Below the pieces are notes generated by a model, which saw nothing but the letters and a program-made list of their open reading frames with translations, ran no database searches and was not told the origin of the DNA. From positions 12,057,501-12,121,500 of the forward strand of contig NC_064447.1 of NCBI RefSeq assembly GCF_023343835.1: a stretch of DNA of 64,000 nucleotides. Direction: 5' to 3'. The stretch comes from Lagopus muta. Taxonomy: Eukaryota > Chordata > Aves > Galliformes > Phasianidae. Position 1 is the stretch's first letter, and every line of letters begins with the position of its first letter. Made by a program: the position numbers and the translations under genes. Below, in pieces: positions 1 to 11,600 of the stretch.

Positions 1-132
1 GGGCTGGGCTGGCATCCTTCAGTGAGGCTTTGACTCTTCAATGCAATATTTATTGATGTGCTGTGAGGCCATTGGTGCAGTGCAGAAACACCAGTGGCTT
101 TTTGCTGCCTTTTCACCCTGATGCCCCTTTCC

Positions 133-560
133 CCCCAAGCTGAGGGAGCTGGGCTTGTTCAGCCTGGAGAAAACAAGGCTGTGGGGTGACCTCATTGCAG
201 CCTTTCAGTACCTGAAGGGAGCCCACAAACAGGAGGGGAATCAACTCTTTGAAAGGGTTGACAACTGCAGGACAAGGGGAAATGGTTTGAAGTTGAGGGA
301 GGGGAGATTTAGGTTGGACGTCAGGGGGAAGGTCTTTACAGAGAGAGTGGTGAGGTGCTGGAACAGCTGCCCAGAGAGGCTGTGATGCCCCGTCCATCCC
401 TGGAGGTGTTCAAGGCCAGGTTGGATGGGGCCCTGGGCAGCCTGGGCTGCTACGAAATGGGGAGGTTGGTGGCCCTGCATGTGGCAGGGGGGTTGGAGCT
501 TCATGATCCTTGAGGTCCCTTCTGACCCTGGCCATTCTGTGATTCTGTGATTCTATGATG
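133..560 (+). mobile_element. CR1 LINE 3'-end fragment
   Basis: This is a 5'-truncated CR1. It has the typical reverse transcriptase tail and 3' UTR phrases (GAGCTGGGCTTGTTCAGCC, GACCTCATTGCAGCCTTTCAG, TTCAAGGCCAGGTTGGATGG) and ends in ATTCTGTG/ATTCTATG octamers (about 532-558). It is the longest CR1 copy in the window; the frames it contains are short and interrupted. Confidence 0.95.
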
Positions 561-1416
561 TGAATCCACCAGGAACCAGATTTCCTCCCTTCATTAATAA
601 TTGACAGATTTGCCTCTCTTCTTATTCACCCCCTAAAAGAAGCACCTGTGTCTTCCATCCATGTGCTGATTAAACCCAGCTTGGAGCAGCAACAGGCAGC
701 TGATGGCAGGAGAGAAAATGAAGCCCCCGGCAGTCAGCAGGTAAATATTCTACCAGGTGGTGACCCTCCAAGGGATGGGAGCAGCCCGTGCCCTTTCCCA
801 GTGCTGGCAGCTGGCTGTGCCCGGCAGGCTTTGCTCACTTGCGTGGGTCGAGGCAGGGCTGGTGCCTGCATGACGGAGGGGAGCGTGAGGAACGTGTTTG
901 GATGAACCTCACCCTCTACTCAGCCTTCAGTAGTGGTCCGTTAGATCTCCATCCTCGCAGATAAGGCACAGAGGAATGCCCTGGGGAGATGCTTTCAGAT
1001 GTCTTTGCGCGCTCTTCTTGCCAGGGCTCCGGTTTCCCTGCTCCCCGAACGGGGAGAACCAGATCTCTCTGACCGCGTGGGGATGCTGAAGTCCTGCACT
1101 CGGCAATCGGAAGGCTTTGAGGCGGAGGCAGCCACAGGAGGAGCGAGCAGGCAGCAATGCGGGCTGCAGGGCTGTGGCTCCCCAGCCGGCTCCGTGGGGC
1201 ACAGCAGCCCGCAGGGCCCACGGTGAGATCCCCGCTCAGGACGGGCCGTTAATCCCTCCCAGCTGTGCAGGAACCTAAGAGGTGTTACAGATGTAGTGAT
1301 GAGCGGGCTCTGCTCCCACCTCCCTTCCTGTTCCCACCAGCCAAACAGCACGGCACGGGATGCTCTTACCCCATAAATCATCGCTCAGATGATCTGAACA
1401 CAGCTGCTAGGGGTCC

Positions 1417-1446
1417 GGGATGGGATGGGATGGGATGGGATGGGAT
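1417..1446. repeat. (GGGAT)6 microsatellite
   Basis: Six perfect GGGAT copies form a G-rich pentanucleotide array. Confidence 0.95.
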
Positions 1447-2261
1447 GCTCCGGCTGGAAGCAGGCACTGCCCCAAAAAGTCCCCACGACCCCCCCAAGAT
1501 GACTTGTGTCTGCAGGTCTGATAGGTGCTCGTAGACCAGAGTACAGTTTGGGGTGAGTTATTTTGGGGAGAGAGATATATAGCCTGTATCAGCTACAATG
1601 CACCCATGCTCAGCTTGTCCTTCATTTGTTGGCTCTGGAAAAGCACGAGACGGTTACTGGGACGTAACTGGAGCATCACCTGCACTGTCACTGTGATCCC
1701 CTGCACCTAATGGGGGCAAGCACAAACCCAGCACTGACCCCCTCAATGGAGGCATCCCAGCAGCACTGTATAGCAGGGTTGCGCAGTGGGACCATGCAGC
1801 AGGGCTGTACAGTAGAGCCATATAGAGGAGCTTTACAATGGGACCACAGCTTTGTCCAGCAGTGCCGTGGGAAGTGCTCCCAGCTGTGTTTAAGATGCTC
1901 AATTCATCTCCCGTGCGCCTCCTCCTCCGCTCTTGGCTCACGTTGTGGCTGCAGGAGCACAGCGCTGAGCTGAGGCAAACCAGAAGCAGCCGGGGGCTGG
2001 GAGCTGGGGCCAGGGGAAGGAGGGGAATTGGTTTTGACAGGGACACGGCTGCTCTTAGGAGGCAGGAAGAGAAAAACACGCTTCGGAGGGCTTGAGAGTG
2101 TTATTTTTTTAAATCATCTGCAAGGGATGTGGTGTGGGAAACAGCAAAAATGTTCGGGGGGAGGTGGGAGATGCAGGGGGCTGCTTTGGGGAAAGCTGTC
2201 CCATCGACAGGCTCTGATTTCACAGTGCTGGGATGGGCAACGTCCAGCCCAGGTAGGTAAA

Positions 2262-2308
2262 CAAGTGGGTGGGTGATGGATGGATAGATGGACGAATGGA
2301 TAGGAATT
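2262..2308. repeat. (GATG/GATA)n imperfect tetranucleotide repeat
   Basis: The segment reads GTGGGTGGGTGATGG then GATGGATAGATGGACGAATG, a degenerate tetranucleotide array. Confidence 0.8.
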
Positions 2309-2593
2309 GATGTGTGCATTGCTCGAGCCCTGTGATTCATCTGCTTTTATCTTCATTTCCCACAAGCATTCCCAGTTTACTGGCTAGAAGTGGAGCTTGG
2401 AGAGGATTCACACAAGTTTCCCCGTCTCCTGCCACCCCTCCCGTCCCGATTCACAAATATTTCTCGCCGGGGCTGCTGCCAGGAGCAGTTCTTGTCCTAT
2501 TGCAGCACTAACACAAGTCCCCCCGCGCCGCCAGCAGCTGGGAAAGCAGCAATTCACACAAAGCCCAGCACATGAAGTGACCCAAATGCAAAT

Positions 2594-2616
2594 TAAAAAA
2601 AAAAAAAAAAAAAAAG
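2594..2616. repeat. Poly(A) tract
   Basis: An uninterrupted A run of about 20 bases; no retroposed gene body was recognised upstream of it. Confidence 0.85.
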
Positions 2617-3965
2617 GGTGTGTGTTCCAATTGGGGGGATGAGAGAGAGCAGCAAAAATGACTAACGCAGAGCTTTCCTCCCTGCAGGGCCAGGAGAGCC
2701 TTCAGCCCGATGCTGGTGCATCCCTGGGGCACAGCAGTGGCACAGCAGCGCTCCCTCCGCAGCAGCCGTGTCCCCACCAGCCCGGTTTGTCCCCTCACTC
2801 CTTCTGAAAGGCACCGAGTTGTCGGCAGTTGAGGATAAACAGGACGTCCCACACCGTCCCACAGCAGCACAGATGAAAGCGAGTTGTCCCGACGCAGCCG
2901 CCAAGTATGTGAGAGCAGCAGGGCAGGGCTTCGTTGCCCTTTTATTTATTAATGCATTTATTTATTTACTTTTCAGCCCACGAGTAGAGAGGGAGAGGCC
3001 GCTGTGTTCTGCCTGCGCTGCTCCCCGGGGCACGCTGGGTGCTTTCATTTCTTTTTTTTTTCTTTTTAAATATGATTTCTGTTTCCATATTTTGGTGTTT
3101 CCCCACTTCCAGACATTGTGCAGCCCACCCCCCCCAACTCCTAGCAGCTCCAACCCAGTGCTGGGCTTCCCCCATTGCAAGAAGAGGAGGGAGAGCAGGA
3201 GCATGTAGCTGGGGTTTTGCTGGAAATGGGTGCTTAGGGCGGGTGTTGAGCTGCCCCAGGTGCCCCACAGGGACAGCCAAGGGAAGGCACAGTGCAGAAA
3301 GGGGCTGTCCAGGGCTTCCTGTAGCCTCTGCCTGTATCACCCCAATTAAGGGTCAGTGGGGGCTCTTCCTTCATCCTGGGGCTGCGGGGGTGTGTTGGGT
3401 TGAGGTGTTTTAGCACACGCTGATTTCCTGCCAAGGGTGTATTTTTAGCACTGATAACTGAGAAGTTTGAGCGAAACTGGAAAGTAAGTGCGGCTCGAGA
3501 CACACAAAAAAAAGCTCCGATAGAGATGCTGGGTGAAGAGGAAGGCGGGGGGCAGAGGGAGGAGAAGATGAGTCGCAGATGAAAGCTGCTCGGGTTGAGC
3601 GCAAACAGCGCTGGGTGATGAAGTGGGGGGGAAAGGGGAGGGACAGATGTGATGCTGGCCCTTCTGAAGGCTCTTTCCTACAGCTGGTGCCCTATGGAAG
3701 GGGCTCTCCCCGCAGCCCCCTGCAGCCTTCCCACGCGGCCGTCCGCCTGCAGCTCTTCACACCTCCCTGCCAACAGCCAGCTCACACCTTCCCTCCTGAC
3801 CCCGAGCCTGGGAAAAGCCCTTCCCGAGGTGTTAAACCCCAATAGAGCCTTTTGGGGAAGGGGAAAGAGGAGATGAGCCCAGCTCGGTGGGTCTGTACCC
3901 GTGAGAACAGAGAGAACGGCCACACAGAGACACGGAGAGCAGGACGGGGGTCAGCCCAAAGCTGC

Positions 3966-3971
3966 TTTATT
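3966..3971 (-). terminator. LFNG: LFNG polyadenylation signal AATAAA
   Basis: The plus strand reads TTTATT, so the transcript reads AAUAAA. A GU-rich stretch (TGTCTCTGTGTGG on the minus strand, about 3915-3935) follows 30-50 nt downstream, as expected for a CstF site. No other AATAAA or ATTAAA occurs between the stop codon and here. Confidence 0.8.
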
Positions 3972-3999
3972 GGTGACGGCGGCAGCGAAGGGGTTCACG

Positions 4000-4008
4000 T
4001 CCCTGAGA
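4000..4008 (-). promoter_or_regulatory. LFNG: miR-125 family target site in LFNG 3' UTR
   Basis: The plus strand reads TCCCTGAGA, identical to the first nine bases of miR-125a/b-5p, so the transcript has a perfect extended seed match. It lies about 30 nt before the polyadenylation signal, a favourable place near a UTR end. Regulation of avian Lfng by miR-125a-5p has been reported for the segmentation clock (recalled, not looked up). Confidence 0.75.
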
Positions 4009-4140
4009 ACGCGCTGCCCACGCCGGTTCCCCACCCCACAGCTATCGCCTTTAGACACATCCTACTTACAAAAAGCACAGAGTGACGTTCCAGATACTGG
4101 AACATATAAATTAAGGTAAGTGATAGTTACAAGACATCGC

Positions 4141-4352
4141 CATTTTTTTTCCTTTTTTTTTCCTCTTTTTCTTCCTCTTTCTTGAACAGATTATCAGAAG
4201 GCCGTTTGTCTTTTTCTTCTTTTCCGATCCACAGAAAACGTATAAAAAGCATCTTAAAATCTACATAATTCTCCATGTTGTGGTTTCTTGTTTTTCCTTT
4301 TTTTTTTTCTTTTTTTTTTTTCTTTTTTTTTCTCTCCTCCTTTTTATAAAAA
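4141..4352 (-). repeat. A/G-rich low-complexity tract in LFNG 3' UTR
   Basis: The plus strand is a nearly pure T/C run in two blocks (about 4141-4189 and 4289-4343), so the transcript has long internal oligo(A) and purine runs. It is likely to mis-prime oligo-dT and could bind poly(A)-binding protein. Confidence 0.85.
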
Positions 4353-4384
4353 GGCACAGTAAAAAAAATACTGGCACAATAACA

Positions 4385-4392
4385 TATGTACA
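4385..4392 (-). promoter_or_regulatory. LFNG: Pumilio response element (UGUANAUA) in LFNG 3' UTR
   Basis: The minus strand reads TGTACATA, which fits UGUANAUA exactly. Pumilio proteins bound here would favour decay or translational repression. It is a single 8-mer, so a chance match is possible. Confidence 0.45.
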
Positions 4393-5454
4393 ACACACCC
4401 ATTATGGGCCATTTTCACTCAGCTTTGGGTTGGAAATGCTCAGCTCCGGCTCTACCCCGTGATCCTCCCCATAAGGGGACACAGAAAGGGATATGGGGGA
4501 CATGGAGTCCCCCACTCTCCTTGCACTGGGTTACATCCATCCTTGGCTCACGGCAAACACTGATCCCAGGCAGCGTTTCCCAAACTGGTTTTGCTCTGGC
4601 TGTACCTGGGAATGTGGGAACCCACTCTTGGATTGCCCAGCAGAGCCATGGGCCAATACATGGCAGTGCTTGGGGGGAAGAGTAGGGAGCACCTGTGTTT
4701 TTAGGGTGCCCATCACACTCCCATTGCACCAAAGAGCAATGCCAGGCTGGGAACCAACACATACACACAAGTATCCCAGATGCTCCAGCAACCCCAGCAG
4801 CACCCACCTGAAGGAAGATGCTCCGGCCCCATAGACTGGGAGGGGACACCCACAGGGCTCCCCCAAATGATATGTGCCAGGATGTGGGGTGCCCCTGCTC
4901 AACCCAGGAGGAGACAGCGGGGAGGCACAGCAGCGCTGTGCACACACAGCTCCGGAAAAGCCCTCCTCCCTCTTCTCCCTGTATTTATAGAAAGTCTTTA
5001 AATTGGTCTCTATAAATAGTGCATAGATTTACGCCGCTGAAAACATTTCAGCAGGATGTTGGGGGCTCCGGGGAATGGTGTGAATGCTGGCACCGGGCTT
5101 CGCATTTGCTGTGGCCGTGGAGGAATGAGACTGTGTAAAACTGTGACCCTGACCAAGGAGCCGGAGCCTCAATGCTGAGACTTGGGGGCTAGGAAAGAGG
5201 AAGGGGGTAGAGCCGGGGGGAGGGGGGCAGGGAGAGGGGCAAACACACCAAAAACAAACCAACATCTGGGAGGAAATCAAGAAAAGCTAGGCGGGGGGAT
5301 GCAGAGCTGCGCTCCCCACGCATGGCGCGGGGCTGCCGGCGGGCAGGGGCTCACCCCGTGCCCTGGGGTTAAGTGCTCAGGACCCGTCCCCGCTCGCCAT
5401 CCCCAGGCAGGGCAGGGTGGGCAGGGGACAAAGGGCCGCACAGCAGCCTTCAGT

Positions 5455-5474
5455 ACACATACACACACACACAC
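5455..5474 (-). repeat. (AC/GT)n microsatellite, UG repeat in LFNG 3' UTR
   Basis: The plus strand has an ACACAT(AC)n run, so the transcript carries a (UG)n tract about 120 nt after the stop codon. UG repeats are binding sites for CELF and TDP-43 type proteins. Confidence 0.85.
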
Positions 5475-5596
5475 TGTGCAATACCACAGCAACGAGGTCC
5501 ATCTGGAGGACCGACACACCTGCACGCACGCAGGTCCCACACACCCGTCGGATACCGGGGAGATTTGGGACGAGGTTGGGAGGGGACACGTGTCTC

Positions 5597-5663
5597 CTAG
5601 TACACCACGTTGGAGGGGCACCACGGCGTGTCAGGGTACAGCAGGCAGTGCACAGAGCGAAAC
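5597..5663 (-). CDS. LFNG: LFNG coding exon 8 and stop codon
   Basis: The exon encodes residues 342-363 and TAG (5599-5597). It ends [13 protein letters not shown]; the two Cys residues in this tail form a conserved fringe disulfide region. The exon continues into the 3' UTR without a further intron that I can see. Confidence 0.95.
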
Positions 5664-8600
5664 CTGAGGAGGAGAAGGGGGATGCTGAGCACGCGGTGGC
5701 GACAGCCACACAGTGGCACAGCCCAAGGGAGCTCCTGCTGGGGAGGAGCGGGATGGGAACCCCCCCCATCTCACCTGGATGGGTCCTCCTCCACAGAGAA
5801 GGCTCCCTTCATATGGATGGAGTTGCGCTTGTTTTCGAACATGCCGTAGCTTAGTGTCACCTGGGGGAACAACACAGGGGGTCAAGCAGCCATGGGGATC
5901 AATTGAGAGCTGCAAAATTCACCCCTGGTCCTGCTGCCAGGGTGGCTGAGGGGACTCTCCCTCTCTACTGACTGTTTAAAAGCACATCTACCATACCATA
6001 GCTGGGATACCCACTTTGCTCAACAAGAATAAGGTGACCTCTCCAAAGGGAACCCATCCAACAAACCTTGGATGTAATCCTTGCTGTAGGGCACTTTGGC
6101 TGGGGGACGTGCGCTGAGTAACCCAGACCAGAGCTCAGCCCAGACCACCCCAGCTCAGATGGGGCCTTGCTCCAGGTTCCCAAAATCCCACTGCATGCCC
6201 AATTCCCAATGGGTAAAACCATACAAAGGTGCTGTCCATCCCAACTTCTCCGTCCATCCCAGGGTTACCTGCTTGTGGATCTCTGTCTTGGGCACCTGGT
6301 GGAGGTTCTCCAAGTGAGAGTGGAAGAGGTTGCTGCGGATGAGCTTCACACCCAGCACGGACTCGATGATGTAGCCAATGGTGCAGTCGTCGGGCAGGCG
6401 GATCTTCTCTGCAGTGCTCATGAAGTGGCCCCCACTGTGGGGAGACAAAAGGAGCTGCAGAGGAGCAAAGCCCAGGGGAATGTGGGCACCCCATGGAGTC
6501 CAGGCTCTGACTAAAAAGCAATTAAGTTTGGGGGAATGGAGGTGCTTCCCAGCTTGTTTTCAAGCCCCTGCAGAAAACCCCATCAAGGCAAAGAGAGCAA
6601 AATGGTAGGACTTGTTCAAACGTCCCTAAAGGTGTTGTCGCTCTTCTGTGCCCCGTTGGAACCATGCTGAGTCCCCATGGAAGAGCAATGCCAACACTCT
6701 TACCTGGCCCAAGGGCTCATCTTCAGCGCCAGCCCTCGGCTGATACAAAACCCTGCTCCTCCCGTGGCAAACCAGAAATGCACAGGGTGCTGTGAGAGAG
6801 GGGAGCAAAGGCAATGAGACCACCTCTTGCTGAAGCAAAGCCCAGCCCAAATTAAGCCCAACCTCCCTCCAATGCCATGGTGTGATGATGCCTCGTGATC
6901 CCCCCATCACGTGCCCCTCTCACCATCTTGTTCTCGCTGATCCTCTCCGTGGCCTGGATGGGTCTGTCCAGGCTGGGCTTCCCGATGTAGATGTCCTGTG
7001 TGTGGGGATAGCTGGAGAGCAGCTTCACCAGCGTCCTCACGTTCACGTAGTTGTCATCATCCACGTGGCAGAACCACCTGTGGCATCAGCACAACCGTGT
7101 CCCATCAGGCTGGGGCAGCTCCCTGCCCCTGCATGGGCTGCCCTAACCCCGTAATGAATTGTGGCCCCAAATAATGCAAACCCTATGATGAATTACAGCC
7201 CCCCAAAATGCAACCCATGATGAATTACAGCCATGACCCCCTCCAGGCAGACCCAGGCACTCCTTACTTTCTCCCAGACTCGATGAACTTGTCATACTCC
7301 ACAGCCATCTTGCAGGACAGGGCCTGACGGCTGTGCGCAGCTGAGCAGTTGGTGTTGATGACATTTCCTGAGGGAAGAGACGGTGGGTTAAAGCCCAGTG
7401 CTGGAGTATCCTGCTCCCTCAAATGTGGATGCCTCACTGTGCGCACCCCAGGTGCAGTGGGTGGGATCCCAAGGGCATCCGTGGCACCCAGTGGTCTCTG
7501 TGCCACGTTGTTTTGGAAAAAGGACAAATTTGGGGGAAAACTATGAGGTAAGGCATAGGGATGCAGATGGAAAGGGGTTGAGCCATGCACAAGGCCTACG
7601 TACAACCCCCCCGCATCACCATGGGTGATGTGCCCCAGCCACCCTGAGTGCAAGGGCAGGGGATGGATGGAGGGGCAGGAGGGGATGTTTGTGGCCCGGC
7701 TTCTCCAGCCAGGATGTGACAGCCAAAACCTCGCTCTGTTCCCACTGCTTTTTCCCACAGCGGCCACCTGTTATTTGCTTGCCCAGCTCAAAGGGAATTG
7801 CTTCCCGGCCTGAAAAGGAGTCATTTGCATGGGGAGAATAGGCTGAGCTGACCCCAACCCCGGGGAGCGGCTGCCAGCTCCACGTCCCCATAAAACCCCG
7901 TGTCTACACTGCAGCATTTCGACTTTTTTTTTTTTTTGGCGTTCCCCTGGTTGGGGGTGCTGGGCAGGACTCCAGCACAGCCCCAGGCACCGCGCACTCA
8001 GCCCATGCACACAAAGGGACTCACGTGCTTGCTTCTTCAGCTCCTCATCCTCCCCATCCGTGAAGATGAAGGTCTGAAAGAAAAGATGAGGCACCTTTGA
8101 GGACCAAAGGGCTGAGACAGCAGGGCTCTGGCCATGTCCCAACATCCTCATGATGAGTAAGTTCTCCCTCCTGGCTAAAACCCAGCAACCCCCATGATGC
8201 TCTCAGTCTTGGATGAAGACTGCAAAGCACAGCCCCTTCCCAGCACATCCCACAAGGAAGCAGCAGCAGGGAGCATCCCACCAGCACCCCCCATGTGAGA
8301 TCTGGGGATAGCACAGGGCAGGCACAGCCAACAGTTCCATCCAAGTCGGGACTTCAGACCTGATCTGGAACAACCAACATGCACAGATGGCAATGCCAAA
8401 GCAGCTGGCCAGGTGTGTTTGCCCTCATCCCCACCTGTGTCAACAGCCCCAGCCACCTGCACAATCATAGAATGGTTAGAAGGGACCCTTAAGATCATCT
8501 AGTTCCAACCCCCCGCTATAAGCAGGGACACTTCCCTCTCATTCAGGTTGCTCACAGCCCCATCCAGCCTGGCCTTGAACTGCCTCCAGGTAGGGGGCAC

Positions 8601-11600
8601 CCACAACCTCCCCGGGCAATACTTGCAGGGTGCTGGCACCCATAGGTGCCCACTGGCAGCCCCACGGAGGTCACTGTCTCCTGTTACCATAGGTGCCCAC
8701 TGACAGGAGGTCACTGTCTCCTGTTACCCACTGCCTGCCCGGCTGCACTCCTCTATTTACACAGCTAATTCCTGGCATATGTCACCCAGGAAAGGAGGGG
8801 CTGGGGGCTGCTGTCTGCCCTGCATTTGGAGAAGGGCGAGAAGCAGAGAATAGGGGAGCAGGAAAGGCATCGCGATCAATCAGCGCACGGCAAACAAAGC
8901 TGGAGGAGAGGAACCACAACCAGCTGCCAAGCGCTATTACAAACCAGACATGCACAAAAGGGCAGAAGAAGAAAGACAAAAGGGCTGGGGGGGAAGGCAG
9001 GAGGTGGTGGGAGGGGGACACGGGATGATGAATTCCAAGCGAGCTGGAAACTCAGTGCCACCCCGCAGGCAGCCGGCCCCAGCGGCGTGTGGGGGTTTTG
9101 TGGGTTATGAGGGGAGGGAGCAGGGTCTGCACAATAGCGGGTGAGGGGCTGACTTTACTCAGCAGAGCAGAGTTAAGCAGGCAGCGGTGGTCATTAGCAT
9201 ACAGCTGCGCTGGTTAACCCAGCGGAGGGGAGAGCTGGGAGCTGCTGAAGGGGGGCACGGGGCTGCAAGTGACCCTCAGGGGGCTTGAAAATGGAAGAGT
9301 TAAAGTGGGAAGGCAAATTCTCACAAATGCACCGCCACGCACCTGCTGGGCATCCCTGGGTTTGGGGAGAGAAAGGCCAGCCCTGAATCCATCAGCATGG
9401 CCTCGAGCAAAGGGTTTCAGTGTGGGATGGGGACATGAACCCACCAGCAAGGGGCTGTGGAACAGGAAGGGCTCCAAGGGATGCATGCACCCCGAGGTGC
9501 TGGGGCTGGAACACCCCCTCAGCACCCACAGCCTCTGAGACAGAACACGTTTGCTGCATTAGATCAGAAGCACCATCTGTGCCACTGCACAGCTCCAAAA
9601 ATAACCCTGCAGAGCGCTCCTCTATAAATAGGCTGTGGGGACCATTGCTTATTGCTCACCTTCACCAAGTTCTCACCCAAACGAAGCATCTTCCTCCCAG
9701 CCTCTCCCCTGCACATCCCCGCAGGGTTCCCCATGCTGGTGGCGCCTTGGGGACATGGTTGGGCACACAGCCCTGTTGCAAGGAAGGTTCCTCACCTCCT
9801 GCTGCCAGGACCCAGCCAAGAATTTCAATTAAAGCCAAGCTAGTGACAGCCTTTCTCATTTTTTTTTTTCATTGATTTGTCTGCATTTGTTATAGACAAG
9901 TTGTGACCTTCCTGCGCAGCTCCTGGAGCAGGAGCTGTCAGTAGGGCTGGAAGAGGGATCAGAGCGTCCCCATATGATGGGGAAGAAGCCCCATTCTGTC
10001 AGCAGTGGGACCTGGCCCTACAGCCCAAGGATAGGGAAGAAGTCACAGGTGGGACACGATCACTGAGCTCAACGGCTGTGCTGGCCCCTGCTTGGCTGAG
10101 ACTGAGTGAAACATGGCCAGAGCTGCACAGCACAGCACCCCACCCCAGAACAGGATTAGTGCTATTGCAATGAGCACCCTCAGCATCCCCACCCCACAGC
10201 ACAGCACACAGAGCCACAACACTGACCCACAAGTAAGACGGGATACTGCAGCCCTAAGTCAACACCACCTCTAGGCCCACGCGATCCCCATTCCCCACTA
10301 CAGTGCTGAACAGGTCCAAGACCTCTCACATTCCCACACAGTTAATTTCTTCAGGGGAGCAGAGGGGAGGAAGGGCCCGCTGGCGGCACACTGCCTGCCC
10401 ACAGCCCCTGCCCCGGGACTCACAGGAAACCTCATTGTTCTCAAAAGTGCAACTTCAAGAAACACAGGATGCCAAAGCCCCACCAAACAATAGCTGCCCC
10501 CGCTGCGCCCAGCCCTGCACAGAGGTACCCCAAGGGTCCCTGCAGCCGGGGGAATGCGTCAGCCCCAGTGTGTGAGCACAGGGCTGGAGTCCCCCAGCCG
10601 CCGCCACCTCTCCCCTGGGGACAGTGTTTCTTTAGGTTTTGCCACCCTCCCCTCCGTTTCTCCTTTTGCAGTGACTCATTTCCCCTCTGCTGGGTGAGCT
10701 CGCGGGTTTGCTCTGAGCTGCGCAGAGCATCCTATGGGTCAGGCAGAGCTGAGGGCAGGCAGCCTTCCTCTTTATGCCACATTGCACAGTGCTCCAGAAG
10801 GGCTGGCAAAGGTGACACATCACACCCACGCCACCTTCCCCCCCTGCAAAAGGGGAACCTCAGCCCCGTGACCCCATAGCACACCAATCCTGCACCCTCC
10901 TCACATCTCACTTCCCTGTGCTAGGAGCACTCCAGCCCCCACCAGGGGGGCTCTTTCACCTCTTTTTCCCCCCAAAGGAGGAGAGAACCAGCTGCTCACT
11001 TCGCTGGGTTGAGAGCAGCACAGCAGTACTGTCCCTACCACCAACTCTGTGTCCAGATGGACTCTGGGCTGGCACTGGGATTGCAGGGCACAGCCCTGCA
11101 GAGCACCATGCTGGCAAGAAGCTAAGGGCCCTTCCTCCCCCCGGCTCCTCACAGTAAGGAGGAAGAATCCTCCACTGTAATTTTAAATGCTATAATTTTT
11201 TAATAACCTCCGTGCAAACAATGAGCTCATTGTGCAGCCAGGGTCCCCCGCCCTCCAGCCTGGCGTTACAGGCACGCCACACTCTTATTGACAAGGATGG
11301 CAGCATCGTTATGGGCGGGCAATTAACGGCCCAGACAGTGCCTGTGGCCCTGCTCAAACCTCCCCCTACAGAAAAATCCACAGGGGCTGCAAAGGGAGGA
11401 ATGCACACACATGAACTGAGCTCAGCTGTGCTCAGCACACCCCAGGACTGGGGGCACCGAGCAGGACCAGGTTTGGCACTAACACCACCCCACCCCAACA
11501 GGCACCTAAGTGGGACACGTGCGCTTCTCCCCCAGGATGGGAACTGCGGCCAAGGTGCTAGAGAAATCTGGGCTCCACCACCGGAGGAGCGTGCTGTCTG

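Larger units (their letters stand above)
561..3944. other. Intergenic DNA 3' of LFNG
   Basis: No gene is supported. It holds the GGGAT and GATG arrays and an A tract listed separately, a T run near 3051-3068, and otherwise unique GC-rich sequence. Open frames are short and show no domain. Confidence 0.7.
3945..5596 (-). other. LFNG: LFNG 3' untranslated region (predicted)
   Basis: This is about 1.65 kb from the stop codon to just past the only AATAAA on the minus strand in this interval. It carries a UG repeat, three AUUUA pentamers (4107-4111, 4999-5003, 5013-5017), a Pumilio-type element, a miR-125 seed match and a long A-rich tract. Instability elements would suit a transcript that must oscillate quickly. 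The 3' end is inferred from the signal, not from transcript data. Confidence 0.8.

Noticed and set aside
155-385. Short frame in the first 400 bases as a host gene
   Set aside because: The sequence is the degenerate end of a CR1 reverse transcriptase tail, already called as a mobile element.
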